DNA of 64,000 nucleotides from UBA1240 sp045599185 (GTDB lineage Bacteria > Spirochaetota > Spirochaetia > Treponematales > Treponemataceae): the NCBI GenBank assembly GCA_045599185.1, contig JAZRVO010000012.1:310001-374000 (forward strand). Reading direction: 5' to 3'. The translations under genes and the position numbers were made by a program. Of the stretch, positions 49,417-57,576 are shown in pieces (positions within the stretch are counted from its first letter, which is position 1; every line of letters begins with the position of its first letter). The notes beneath the pieces are model-generated. The model saw only the letters and a list, made by a program, of their open reading frames with translations. It was not told the DNA's origin and did not search any database.

Positions 49417-50256
49417 ATGGAATATAAAATGTCAATGACTCTTAAAAGAGCCGTAGTATATATTTTGATGGTGTTCTTTGCACTTTTGGCTATCGTTCCA
49501 ATTTATTTGATGCTTATTAACGCCACACGTACAAACGCACAGATTAACGAAGGTATTTCACTGATTCCTGGAACAAACACAATACAGAACTGGAAAAACC
49601 TTACAAACAGAAACTTTCAGATTTGGCAGGGTTTTGGTAACAGTGCCGTTATTGCGTTCTTCTCTACAATTTTGAGCGTTTACTTTTCTTCTTTAACTGC
49701 ATACGCAATCCACGTATACAAGTTCAAGGGAAGAAAGTTCCTGTGGGCATTTATTCTTACTGTAATCATGCTTCCTGGTACTTTGTCATTCATCGGTTTT
49801 TACCAGTTTATGGCAAGACTTCACCTTACAAACAGTTTCATTCCGTTGATTGTTCCTTCAATCGCGTCAGCGGGTTCTGTTCTGTTTATGAAGCAGTACA
49901 TGGAATCAATTCTTTCTTTTGAATTGATTGACGCCGGTCGTATCGACGGTGCAGGTGAATTCCGCATTTTCAATACTGTTATCATGCCTATCATGATTCC
50001 GGCTGTTGCAACTCAGTCAATCTTTTCATTCGTTGGTTCTTGGAACAACTTCATGACACCGTTTGTATTGCTCTCTGACCAGAAAAAATACACATTGCCA
50101 ATGTTGGTTCAGACACTGCGTGGTGATATTTACCGCACAGAATACGGTTCAATCTACCTTGGTGTTGCAATTTCATTGCTGCCAATCTTGATTTTCTACG
50201 CATTCATGTCACGGTTCATCATTAGTGGTATCACAATGGGTGGTGTTAAAGAATAA
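49417..50256 (+). CDS. Sugar ABC transporter permease, MalG/UgpE type
   Basis: A 279-residue membrane protein with six helices, one base after the preceding permease gene. The EAA loop reads ELIDAGRIDGAGEFRIF, a normal MalG-type form, and the C-terminus ends ISGITMGGVKE as in this family. The ribosome-binding site GGAGG lies in the end of the upstream gene. An ATG at 49429 is an alternative start but further from the site. The operon ends at a strong terminator (50284). Confidence 0.94.
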   Translation: MEYKMSMTLKRAVVYILMVFFALLAIVPIYLMLINATRTNAQINEGISLIPGTNTIQNWKNLTNRNFQIWQGFGNSAVIAFFSTILSVYFSSLTAYAIHVYKFKGRKFLWAFILTVIMLPGTLSFIGFYQFMARLHLTNSFIPLIVPSIASAGSVLFMKQYMESILSFELIDAGRIDGAGEFRIFNTVIMPIMIPAVATQSIFSFVGSWNNFMTPFVLLSDQKKYTLPMLVQTLRGDIYRTEYGSIYLGVAISLLPILIFYAFMSRFIISGITMGGVKE

Positions 50257-50283
50257 TCTGAAACGCTGTTTCGATTATTTCAG

Positions 50284-50326
50284 CTGGTTCTGCGGATAGA
50301 AAAATCTTGCAGAACCAGTGCTTTTT
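50284..50326 (+). terminator. Terminator of the sugar transporter operon
   Basis: CTGGTTCTGC (50284-50293) and GCAGAACCAG (50309-50318) form a perfect 10-bp stem, followed by TGCTTTTTTATTTTTT. The rest of the 363-base gap to the LacI gene is A/T-rich; the only notable item is TTGCAAACCGGCAC at about 50562-50575, which shares the AACCGG core with the operator at 46919. Confidence 0.9.
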
Positions 50327-50619
50327 TATTTTTTGCTTAGCTTGAAAATAAATACAGTTCAAAACGTCGGTTTTCTTCTATATAACTGGGCAATTTTTAT
50401 TTCTTTCTTTTTGTGAACTGAAAAGGGAAAGAAAACGTATAAGATAATAAGATGAAATTTTACAGCCTCAAATTAGAAGGCTTTTTTTTCGGGTCTTTCA
50501 AATTTCTTTTCTGTTACATTTTCTTTACCTGCAAGGCAAATATTTAAATTTCTTAAAATTGTTGCAAACCGGCACTAAATGTGCTCAATTTATTGTTTTT
50601 CTTTTGTAAGGTAATGCCA

Positions 50620-51639
50620 ATGATAACCATTTATGACATTGCAAAAAAAACCGGGTACAGTGCCCCAACTGTTTCTAAAGCGTTAAACGGCACGGGCGGA
50701 TTAAGCCCTGAAACCCGTAAAAAAATACTGGACTCGGCAGAAGAAATGGGTTACAGCCCGAACATGACCGCGCGCGCCCTTAGCACAAAAAAGTCGTACT
50801 TAATTGGAATTATTTTTGAAGATTTGTATATGCAGCGCGGTTTTGAACACCCTTTGTTTGGCGGCGTACTTACAAAATTCCGTTCCGAAGTTGAAGCTTC
50901 CGGCTATGATTTAATTTTCATTTCAACTTCCTTTGGTGATACAAAAGTGAATTCTTACGTGGAACATTGCAAGCTGCGCAATGTTGACGCGGTTGTAATA
51001 ATAAACCCTCTGGACGATTATTCCAAAATCATAGAACTTGCTAAATCCGGCATACCGTGCGTTTCTACCAACGATTTGGTACCAGGCATACCGGCGGTAA
51101 TTACCGACAACGAAAGTGCCGGTTTTGAGGCCGGCGAGTTTTTAATTAAAAACGGTCACACCAAAATTGCCTATATCGCAGGTTCTTCCAACGAATACAG
51201 CCAGGCCGCAGAAGAACGCCTTGCAGGGTTGCGCCGTGCGCTGGCAAAACACAATTTGAAGCTTGAAGAAAAAAACATTGAACGCTGTTCGTTGTGGACA
51301 AGGGAAGTTGGCGCGAACGCAATGAAAAACCTTTTAAACCGTGATTCTGACATTACGGCGGTTTTCGCTTCCAACGACAACATGGCAATTGGTGCGATGA
51401 ATTACTGTAAAAGCCTTGGAATCCGTGTGCCCGAAGACATTTCTTTCGTGGGGTTTGACGATGAAACTTTTTCAGAATTTTACCAGCCGGCGCTGACCAC
51501 TTTCAGCCAGAACCGCAATTTAATTGCAGAACTTTCTGAAGAAATACTGATGAACCAGCTGATTGGCGTGCCGGTAAATGACTGCATCCGCGTTCCTGCC
51601 GATTTCATTGAACGGGACTCGGTAAAAAAAATCTGCTAG
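50620..51639 (+). CDS. LacI-family transcriptional regulator
   Basis: A 339-residue repressor with an N-terminal LacI helix-turn-helix (TIYDIAKKTGYSAPTVSKALN, listed here as IYDIAKKTGYSAPTVSKAL, residues 4-22), a hinge helix (SPNMTARALSTKKS, including the usual ARAL) and a periplasmic-binding-like ligand domain (about 60-335). It should bind a sugar and release the perfect operator at the transporter promoter 3.7 kb upstream. I start at 50620 because AAGG is eight bases upstream; the GTG at 50581 and ATG at 50614 are less well placed. A half-matching site before its own start suggests possible autoregulation. Confidence 0.94.
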   Translation: MITIYDIAKKTGYSAPTVSKALNGTGGLSPETRKKILDSAEEMGYSPNMTARALSTKKSYLIGIIFEDLYMQRGFEHPLFGGVLTKFRSEVEASGYDLIFISTSFGDTKVNSYVEHCKLRNVDAVVIINPLDDYSKIIELAKSGIPCVSTNDLVPGIPAVITDNESAGFEAGEFLIKNGHTKIAYIAGSSNEYSQAAEERLAGLRRALAKHNLKLEEKNIERCSLWTREVGANAMKNLLNRDSDITAVFASNDNMAIGAMNYCKSLGIRVPEDISFVGFDDETFSEFYQPALTTFSQNRNLIAELSEEILMNQLIGVPVNDCIRVPADFIERDSVKKIC

Positions 51640-51649
51640 GCAACAGGCA

Positions 51650-52366
51650 ATGGAAAATATAGAAAACATTTTTACCCGTACCGAACTTCTGCTTGGAAGT
51701 GACGCAATGGCAAAATTGCATGATTCTACGGTTGCAATTTTTGGCGTTGGTGGTGTTGGCGGCTACGTTGCAGAATCTTTGGCGCGCAGCGGAATCGGCA
51801 GTTTTGTTCTGGTTGATAACGATACTGTAAGTTTCAGCAACATTAACCGGCAGATTATTGCTACAACGCAAACCGTCGGTATGCCAAAAGTTGAAGTCAT
51901 GAAAGACCGCATACTTTCAATTAACCCGAATGCAAAAGTGAGCGCAAAAAAATGCTTTTACCTGCCGCAAACCAGCGGCGAATTTGATTTTTCTCAATAC
52001 GATTATGTAGTTGATGCGGTTGATACGGTTACTGCAAAAATTGAAATCATTGTGCAGGCAAAAAAAAGCGGCAAGCCGATAATCAGCAGCATGGGTGCCG
52101 GTAACAAACTGGATCCTACAAAGTTTGCGGTTGCAGACATTTCCAAAACCAGCGTATGTCCGCTGGCACGGGTAATGCGCCACGAATTGAAAAAACGAAA
52201 AATTACCGGCGTAAAATGCGTTTATTCAACTGAAGAACCGAAAGTGCGCAAAAACGCCGCCCCAGACCCAAAAACCGGTAAGGTTGCGCCTGCAAGTATT
52301 GCGTTCGTGCCGTCGGTGGCAGGGCTGATAATTGCAAGCCAGATTGTACGCGATTTGTGCCAGTAA
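51650..52366 (+). CDS. tcdA: tRNA threonylcarbamoyladenosine dehydratase (TcdA-like E1 enzyme)
   Basis: A 238-residue ThiF/MoeB-type adenylating enzyme. The nucleotide motif is IFGVGGVGGYVAESLARSGIG (the G-rich core GVGGVGGY at about 32-39), followed by LVDNDTVSFSNINRQI with the conserved Asp and Arg, and DAVDTVTAK. The C-terminal QVCxx-type region (SVCPLARVMRHELKKR, then VYSTEEP) matches TcdA/CsdL, which cyclises t6A to ct6A in tRNA. It begins ten bases after the LacI gene but has no clear functional link to it. Confidence 0.92.
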   Translation: MENIENIFTRTELLLGSDAMAKLHDSTVAIFGVGGVGGYVAESLARSGIGSFVLVDNDTVSFSNINRQIIATTQTVGMPKVEVMKDRILSINPNAKVSAKKCFYLPQTSGEFDFSQYDYVVDAVDTVTAKIEIIVQAKKSGKPIISSMGAGNKLDPTKFAVADISKTSVCPLARVMRHELKKRKITGVKCVYSTEEPKVRKNAAPDPKTGKVAPASIAFVPSVAGLIIASQIVRDLCQ

Positions 52367-52400
52367 ATTTAAGCCAAAAACTGAAGAAATGGTTGGCTGC

Positions 52401-53189
52401 TTACAGTTTGTCAAATTTTTTGCCGTAGTAAGTTTCCCGGTATTCTTTTGGCGTAAGGCCGGTGTGTTTTTTAAAAACCGCAATAAAATGAGAATGGGAA
52501 CAGAAGCACAAACTGTTGCTTATGTCCACAAAACTCTGGTCCGAAAAACGCAGCAGGTCTTTTGCTTCTTCAATTTTTTTGCTGTTTATGTATTCTTTCA
52601 GGCTCTGGCCGGTCTGCTTTTTAAAAAGCGTAGAAAGGTAAGGGCTGCTTACCTTTGCATAAGCGGCCACGTCTTTTTCGCTGAAATTTGTGTGCAGTTT
52701 CTGCTGAATGTATTCAAAGGCAAGGCTTAAAGTTTTGGAAGTTTTTATCGGCTTTATCTGCTGCATCCGCCGGGTAAAATCAAAAACAAACCTTTCGTGC
52801 AAATCCAAAATCCCTTCCAGATTATGGCACTTGTCGGCTTTCTGAATGTACAGATCGCTTAAAGTGTAGGCCGTTTCAAAAGGCATTCCGGCTTCAAGGC
52901 AAAAACGGGTAATCAGCGCAACGGAAATTATAAAGTGGTATCGCATGTTGTTTATCGGCCGGTCTGAAAGCTGCCCCATGTTTTTTGCCTCGTTCAGCGG
53001 CGTCATGTATTTTTTCACAAGTTCTTCGTCCCCGTTTTTTATTGCCGCGTAAAAAAACAGCTCGTTGTTGTACCGCGAATGAAAAAATTCTTCTTCCTTC
53101 TGTTTGAACAGAGTTTTCGTAAGTTCTGTTTTAACGCCGGTCTGGGTATTTTCTTCCTTTTTGTCTTTGCTGTCATTCAAATCATTCAT
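52401..53189 (-). CDS. AraC-family transcriptional regulator
   Basis: A 262-residue regulator with a C-terminal AraC/XylS DNA-binding domain of two helix-turn-helix motifs (about 158-258: KVSSPYLSTLFKKQTGQSL and the second SHFIAVFKKHTGLTPKEYRE). The N-terminal part is helical and lacks a cupin sugar-binding fold; it resembles the effector part of YesN-like regulators. It is divergent from the secreted GH16 glucanase gene with 115 bases between, so activation of that gene is the natural inference. The Lys/Glu-rich first 30 residues are probably flexible. Confidence 0.9.
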   Translation of the reverse strand: MNDLNDSKDKKEENTQTGVKTELTKTLFKQKEEEFFHSRYNNELFFYAAIKNGDEELVKKYMTPLNEAKNMGQLSDRPINNMRYHFIISVALITRFCLEAGMPFETAYTLSDLYIQKADKCHNLEGILDLHERFVFDFTRRMQQIKPIKTSKTLSLAFEYIQQKLHTNFSEKDVAAYAKVSSPYLSTLFKKQTGQSLKEYINSKKIEEAKDLLRFSDQSFVDISNSLCFCSHSHFIAVFKKHTGLTPKEYRETYYGKKFDKL

Positions 53190-53229
53190 GCCTATATTTT
53201 ACTCCATCTTTGAATAAATTCCAAAATAT

Positions 53230-53259
53230 TTGACACAAATATAAAAAAAACGATATATC
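53230..53259 (+). promoter_or_regulatory. Candidate promoter of the GH16 gene
   Basis: TTGACA (53230-53235) and TATATC (53254-53259) are 18 bases apart. The GH16 start is 45 bases further on. The A-rich spacer would be easily opened, and the divergent AraC gene begins 41 bases to the left. Confidence 0.6.
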
Positions 53260-53304
53260 TTCCTTTCTTTCACATTTAGAATTAGCCGAAACGGAGGAAA
53301 AACT

Positions 53305-55581
53305 TTGAAAAAATCACGATTTTTTATTCTTTCAGCTATGTTTTTGGCCAGCCTTTCTGTTTGTTTTGGCCAGAAACTGAATTACGATGGCTACGAATTG
53401 AAATTTGAAGACAACTTTGACCAGAAACATCTGGATAAAGCCAAGTGGGGTTTTGAAATTCATGAACCGGGATGGGTTAACAACGAATTGCAGGAATACA
53501 TTGCAAGCGACAAGGCTGTTTATGTTAAAAACGGAAATCTGATTATTCAGCCAAGCAAAAACGGTTCAAAATATACTTCCGGCCGCATAAATACTTTGGG
53601 CAAATTCGGCTTTAAATACGGAATTGCCGAAGCCCGCATAAAAGTGCCGAAAGGCAAAGGCTTTTTGCCAGCATTCTGGATGATGCCGGTAAACGAAAGC
53701 CTGTACGGTCAGTGGCCGAAATGCGGCGAAATTGACGTTATGGAAGTTTTGGGCGATGCAATTGACACCAATTACGGCACTTTGCACTACGGCGAACCGC
53801 ATACGCAAACCCAGTTTACCGCGAAAGCAAAAGCCAAAGACAATTTTGCAGATGAATTTCATACTTTTGCAGTTGAATGGCTTCCCGGCAAAATCAATTT
53901 TTATGTAGACGGCGAACAATACGGCAGTGCCGACGACTGGTTTACCAAAAAAGGCAGCGAAGACCCGATTACTTTTCCTGCTCCTTACGATCAGGAATTT
54001 TACCTTATCCTGAATGTTGCTGTTGGCGGCGACTGGCCGGGTAACCCTGACAAAAACACCAAATTTGAAAAAGAAGCACAGATGGTTGTTGATTACGTTC
54101 GCGTTTACCAGAAAAATGTCTACGACGAAAACGTAACCAAAACTGAAAAAAAAGAAACTTTCAGGCAAAGTGAAAGTGACGGCAACTATTTCAGAAACGG
54201 CAATTTTGCTAAAGCTGAAAAACTTGACGATGACAGTGGCTGGATTTTTATGACCCAGGGTGGCGGAAACGGCAGCGCCAAAATTCAGAACAGCCAGATT
54301 GTAATTAGCACTAAAAATGCCGGAACACAGGAATATTCAATTCAGCTGGTGCAGGGCGACGTACCGCTTGAAGAAGGTTATAAATACCGCTTAAGTTTTG
54401 ACGCTTTTGCAGAAAAAGCGCGCACAATGAAAGTTGGTTTAACTGCCCCAGACCGGGGATGGATTAGGTATTTTGGCGATATTGGTGTGAACCTGACGGA
54501 CAAAAAGCAGAATTTTGCCTACGAATTTGTAATGAGCGAAAAATCTGATAAAAATGCACGCATTGATTTTAATATGGGTGCTACAAATTCAACTGCGCAG
54601 ATAACTTTAACCAACATTCGCCTTGAAAAACTTGGCAAGGCCGAAAACAGCGGCAAAACCCGCACTGCTTTAAGTGACGGCAACTATGTTTACAACGGAA
54701 CTTTTGACCGTGGCAATGGCCGCATGAAATACTGGGAAGTTGAAAAGGGCGCAAAATCTAAAGTAAGCGTTACGAACGTAAAAAATGTTCGCCAGTTTAA
54801 AGCGGAAGTTAACGATAATTTGACCCTTACGCAGAACGGCATTCCCCTTGCTTCTAACAGCAATTACCGTTTTGCTTTCGATTGCCCAAGCGGAAACGGC
54901 GATAACATTTCTGTAACCGTTGCCGGCATCCAAGTTCCGCTTGCAAAACAGGGCAGCCAGTATCGCGGCAATTTTTCTACCGGAAATATCAAGGGAACGG
55001 CAAGCCTGAAAATGGCTTTTACGCAGAAAGGTACTTATATAATTGACAACGTTGTTATTGGTGAAGATGCCCTTGTTCAAAACGGCAAATTTTCTGCTGG
55101 TACAGCTGGCTGGGAATTGTACACCTACAACCCTGGCAACGAGCTTGGAATTGACAGCCTTGGCAGCGACAAAGCAGGCAGGAAAAATGCAGAAGCTGCG
55201 GCAATTACAATCATCGACACTACTACTGACGACTGGAAAATTCAGCTGAAGCAGAACAATGTGTATTTGCAGAAAGGCAAAAAATACCGCTTAACTTTTG
55301 ACGTAAAAAGCGACATTAAGAGAGAAATTAAATATGCCTTGCAGCGCGACGGTGCTTTGTGGAAGGCCAAGCACGGCAACGAAGACTGGACGCCTTACAA
55401 CGGTGCGCCAACTGTTGAAATTAATGAAAATTATCAGACCGTTGTGTGCGATTTTGAAATGACATACCCGGATGATGCAAATACGATTTTGACTTTTTCA
55501 ATGGGTGCAATAAACGGCAAGCGCATAACCAAACCGCACCAGATTTGCATTGACAATGTTGTTTTGCAGGTAATTGAATAA
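53305..55581 (+). CDS. Secreted GH16 endo-beta-1,3-glucanase (laminarinase-like) with carbohydrate-binding modules
   Basis: A 758-residue secreted enzyme. After a Sec signal peptide (1-22) comes a GH16 domain (about 25-275) with the catalytic motif GEIDVMEVLG: nucleophile E142, helper D144 and acid/base E147. The bulge in this motif and WVNNELQEY near 57 are typical of laminarinases (beta-1,3 or mixed-linked glucan). Three beta-rich modules follow (about 300-450, 455-595 and 600-757), each with the CBM4/9-like opening of the form NG-F followed by W and a RLSFD or RLTFD strand. The start is TTG at 53305 with GGAGG seven bases before. It supplies sugars for the nearby transporter. Confidence 0.94.
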   Translation: MKKSRFFILSAMFLASLSVCFGQKLNYDGYELKFEDNFDQKHLDKAKWGFEIHEPGWVNNELQEYIASDKAVYVKNGNLIIQPSKNGSKYTSGRINTLGKFGFKYGIAEARIKVPKGKGFLPAFWMMPVNESLYGQWPKCGEIDVMEVLGDAIDTNYGTLHYGEPHTQTQFTAKAKAKDNFADEFHTFAVEWLPGKINFYVDGEQYGSADDWFTKKGSEDPITFPAPYDQEFYLILNVAVGGDWPGNPDKNTKFEKEAQMVVDYVRVYQKNVYDENVTKTEKKETFRQSESDGNYFRNGNFAKAEKLDDDSGWIFMTQGGGNGSAKIQNSQIVISTKNAGTQEYSIQLVQGDVPLEEGYKYRLSFDAFAEKARTMKVGLTAPDRGWIRYFGDIGVNLTDKKQNFAYEFVMSEKSDKNARIDFNMGATNSTAQITLTNIRLEKLGKAENSGKTRTALSDGNYVYNGTFDRGNGRMKYWEVEKGAKSKVSVTNVKNVRQFKAEVNDNLTLTQNGIPLASNSNYRFAFDCPSGNGDNISVTVAGIQVPLAKQGSQYRGNFSTGNIKGTASLKMAFTQKGTYIIDNVVIGEDALVQNGKFSAGTAGWELYTYNPGNELGIDSLGSDKAGRKNAEAAAITIIDTTTDDWKIQLKQNNVYLQKGKKYRLTFDVKSDIKREIKYALQRDGALWKAKHGNEDWTPYNGAPTVEINENYQTVVCDFEMTYPDDANTILTFSMGAINGKRITKPHQICIDNVVLQVIE

Positions 55582-55634
55582 AAAAATTTGAAGTATTTCT
55601 AAAAATCGTTGATTTTTGGGATATATAAATTCTT

Positions 55635-55677
55635 AAAAAAAGCAGCAAACTTTTTTTAGCGTTGCTGCTTTTTTTTG
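55635..55677 (+). terminator. Terminator after the GH16 gene
   Basis: AAAAAAAGCAGCAA (55635-55648) pairs with TTGCTGCTTTTTTTT (55662-55676), with a 13-base loop and a T run. Confidence 0.92.
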
Positions 55678-55819
55678 TTTCAGTTTTGCAGGGCAGGGTG
55701 TACTAGCTGAGACAAAAGCGTGCTTTCTGCATGATAATACGTCTGCCTGTTCTGCAAAAACGGCTTTTAACTGGCCAAAAGTCGTGGTATCATTGTTCAA
55801 CTGAATTTTGGAGGTTTTT

Positions 55820-56317
55820 ATGAAGAAATTTGCTGCAATGCTTTGTGCATTGTTTATTGCAGCCGGTGTTTGTTTTGCTGCCGACCCGTGCGAAGGTTAC
55901 TGGCTGAGTGTTGACGAAGAAACCGGCAAAACTACTGCAATTTGGAATATTTACGTTGAAAACGATGTTCTTTACGGAAAAATTGTTCACGTGCCGGGAC
56001 AGGACGATGCCACAATTGCAAAGGACTGCAAGGACAGCTACAAGGGTTTCCCGGTTTCGGGCAAAGTAAACCAGATGACGGTTGTAAACACACCGTTTAT
56101 TTTTAATCTTAAACAACTTGGTTCCGGCAAATGGGGCAAAGGCAATATCATCGATCCGGGCAACGGTTCAATGTATACTTGCGCAATGACCTACCACGCA
56201 GCCGACGGCGGAAAATATAAAAAAGACACGCTGGAAATGAAGGGTTCAATCGGACCGATTGGACGAAGCCAGTACTGGGTTAAAACTTCTAAAGAAGAAG
56301 CTGCCACCCTTAAATAG
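55820..56317 (+). CDS. DUF2147-family exported protein
   Basis: A 165-residue protein with a Sec signal peptide (MKKFAAMLCALFIAAGVCFA, cleavage about residue 20). The mature part matches the DUF2147 pattern: GYWLSVDEETGK at the start, LYGKIVHVPG, GKGNIIDPGNGSMY in the middle and the closing GPIGRSQYWVK. It is a small periplasmic beta-barrel-like fold of unknown function. I start at 55820 because GGAGG is seven bases upstream; the ATG at 55808 overlaps that site. Two cysteines in the mature part (about 24 and 69) could pair. Confidence 0.92.
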   Translation: MKKFAAMLCALFIAAGVCFAADPCEGYWLSVDEETGKTTAIWNIYVENDVLYGKIVHVPGQDDATIAKDCKDSYKGFPVSGKVNQMTVVNTPFIFNLKQLGSGKWGKGNIIDPGNGSMYTCAMTYHAADGGKYKKDTLEMKGSIGPIGRSQYWVKTSKEEAATLK

Positions 56318-56330
56318 TTTATGGTTTTTA

Positions 56331-56360
56331 CAAAAGCGCACCGTCTGGTGCGTTTTTGTT
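56331..56360 (+). terminator. Terminator after the DUF2147 gene
   Basis: AAAAGCGCACC (56332-56342) pairs with GGTGCGTTTTT (56347-56357) with one G-T pair and a 4-base loop, followed by GTTTT. Confidence 0.85.
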
Positions 56361-56481
56361 TTAAAATTCGCTGCAACATAAAAAAAGGGCGAACCTGCTT
56401 TAAGCGTTAGCGCGCTTTTGCTTTGCTGTAACGTTGTAAACTTGAAAAAAAAACGGTTTTAGCCCATACTAGCAGAGAAAA

Positions 56482-57411
56482 TTGTCAAAAGGAAAATTTT
56501 TCAATTTGAATAAACTGCAAAAAGACAAAAACGAACTGCACAAAATTTACGATTTATCCAAACTTTCTGTTGCGCCGCCATATTTTTTTGTACTTTTTCA
56601 TCCAAGTACATGGCCGCATCTTTTCAGGTATTTGCGGACGGTTATAAAGGATTTTTTCTGGCTTCAGTTTAAGCGCAAGCTGAGGCTTAGCAAAATTAAA
56701 ATTATAAGCGTAGACCATCCTCTGGATCAGAAAGTGCCTTTCTGCCCGGAAAAAATTGACGTTTATCTTGATTTCATCAACTTTTGGGTGCGGCCGCTGA
56801 CCCTTGTTACCAAACGCTGCAAAAAAAACGCCGTTAAAATTTTCAACGATTATTTTGACCTTATAAACGAATGCTATATTCAGGCCGCGGATTTTTACCG
56901 TTTCAGAATGTCTACAACCCGGCGGCCCAAAGGGCTTGCAAGCGGAAAATTTTTCTGGCTTAAGGTTCTTGACCCGCATTATCTTTGCGTGCCAAGCCTG
57001 CACGTAAGCATTATGGTTTTAACCTGCACGTATTTTAAGCGCATTTTTAATCAGGAAAATTTCAGTCAGAAAGAAAAAAACTTGTACAACGATGTGCTTT
57101 ATAAAGGTGCGGTTGAAATTGCTGAAACCGTGCTTTATATCAAACAGCACAGCGTAAACTGCATTGCTTCGGCACTTTACATGATGCAGTTTGTTCTTTC
57201 CGGCGAGTTTTCGGTGCAGGATTCCGTCAATTTTATAAACGCAATGTTCAGTTATGCGCCAAAAATTGGAGATGCAGACCGCAAGGCCATAAACGAGCAT
57301 TTGAATTATTTATTTGAACAGCTTTTACTTGAAGGCGTAAACGATTACGACTGGCTTAGTCCGCTGAAACGCTGGATTGTTAACTACGAAGCAACTCTTG
57401 AAGAAAAATAG
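56482..57411 (+). CDS. Conserved cytosolic protein of unknown function
   Basis: A 309-residue protein without a clear signal peptide or membrane segment, rich in Phe, Tyr and Lys. The block DPHYLCVPSLHVSIMVLTCTYF (key residues PSLHV near 171-175) recalls the PSGH motif of PAP2 phosphatases, but the other PAP2 motifs are not evident and no membrane helices surround it. I do not recognise the family. Start choice is uncertain: TTG at 56482 gives the full frame, while TTG at 56506 has AAAGGA about ten bases upstream. It ends before a shared terminator and is convergent with the histidine gene. Confidence 0.72.
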   Translation: MSKGKFFNLNKLQKDKNELHKIYDLSKLSVAPPYFFVLFHPSTWPHLFRYLRTVIKDFFWLQFKRKLRLSKIKIISVDHPLDQKVPFCPEKIDVYLDFINFWVRPLTLVTKRCKKNAVKIFNDYFDLINECYIQAADFYRFRMSTTRRPKGLASGKFFWLKVLDPHYLCVPSLHVSIMVLTCTYFKRIFNQENFSQKEKNLYNDVLYKGAVEIAETVLYIKQHSVNCIASALYMMQFVLSGEFSVQDSVNFINAMFSYAPKIGDADRKAINEHLNYLFEQLLLEGVNDYDWLSPLKRWIVNYEATLEEK

Positions 57412-57456
57412 GAAAAATGCGGCTAGTGCCGGTTTTTTACTCATTTCCGCTTATAA

Positions 57457-57493
57457 AAAAAGCCTTTCATTTTTTACGGTGAAAGGCTTTTTT
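57457..57493. terminator. Bidirectional terminator between unknown gene and his fusion
   Basis: AAAAAGCCTTTC (57457-57468) pairs with GAAAGGCTTTTTT (57481-57493), with T runs on both strands. A second, smaller AAGGCTT/AAGCCTT repeat lies at 57543-57566 nearer the his fusion. Confidence 0.9.
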
Positions 57494-57576
57494 GTTATTT
57501 TGCGCTTCATAAAGTTTATAAAAAACGCAAAAATGCCAAACCAAGGCTTAAATTTCAGCAAGCCTTGTCACATTCG

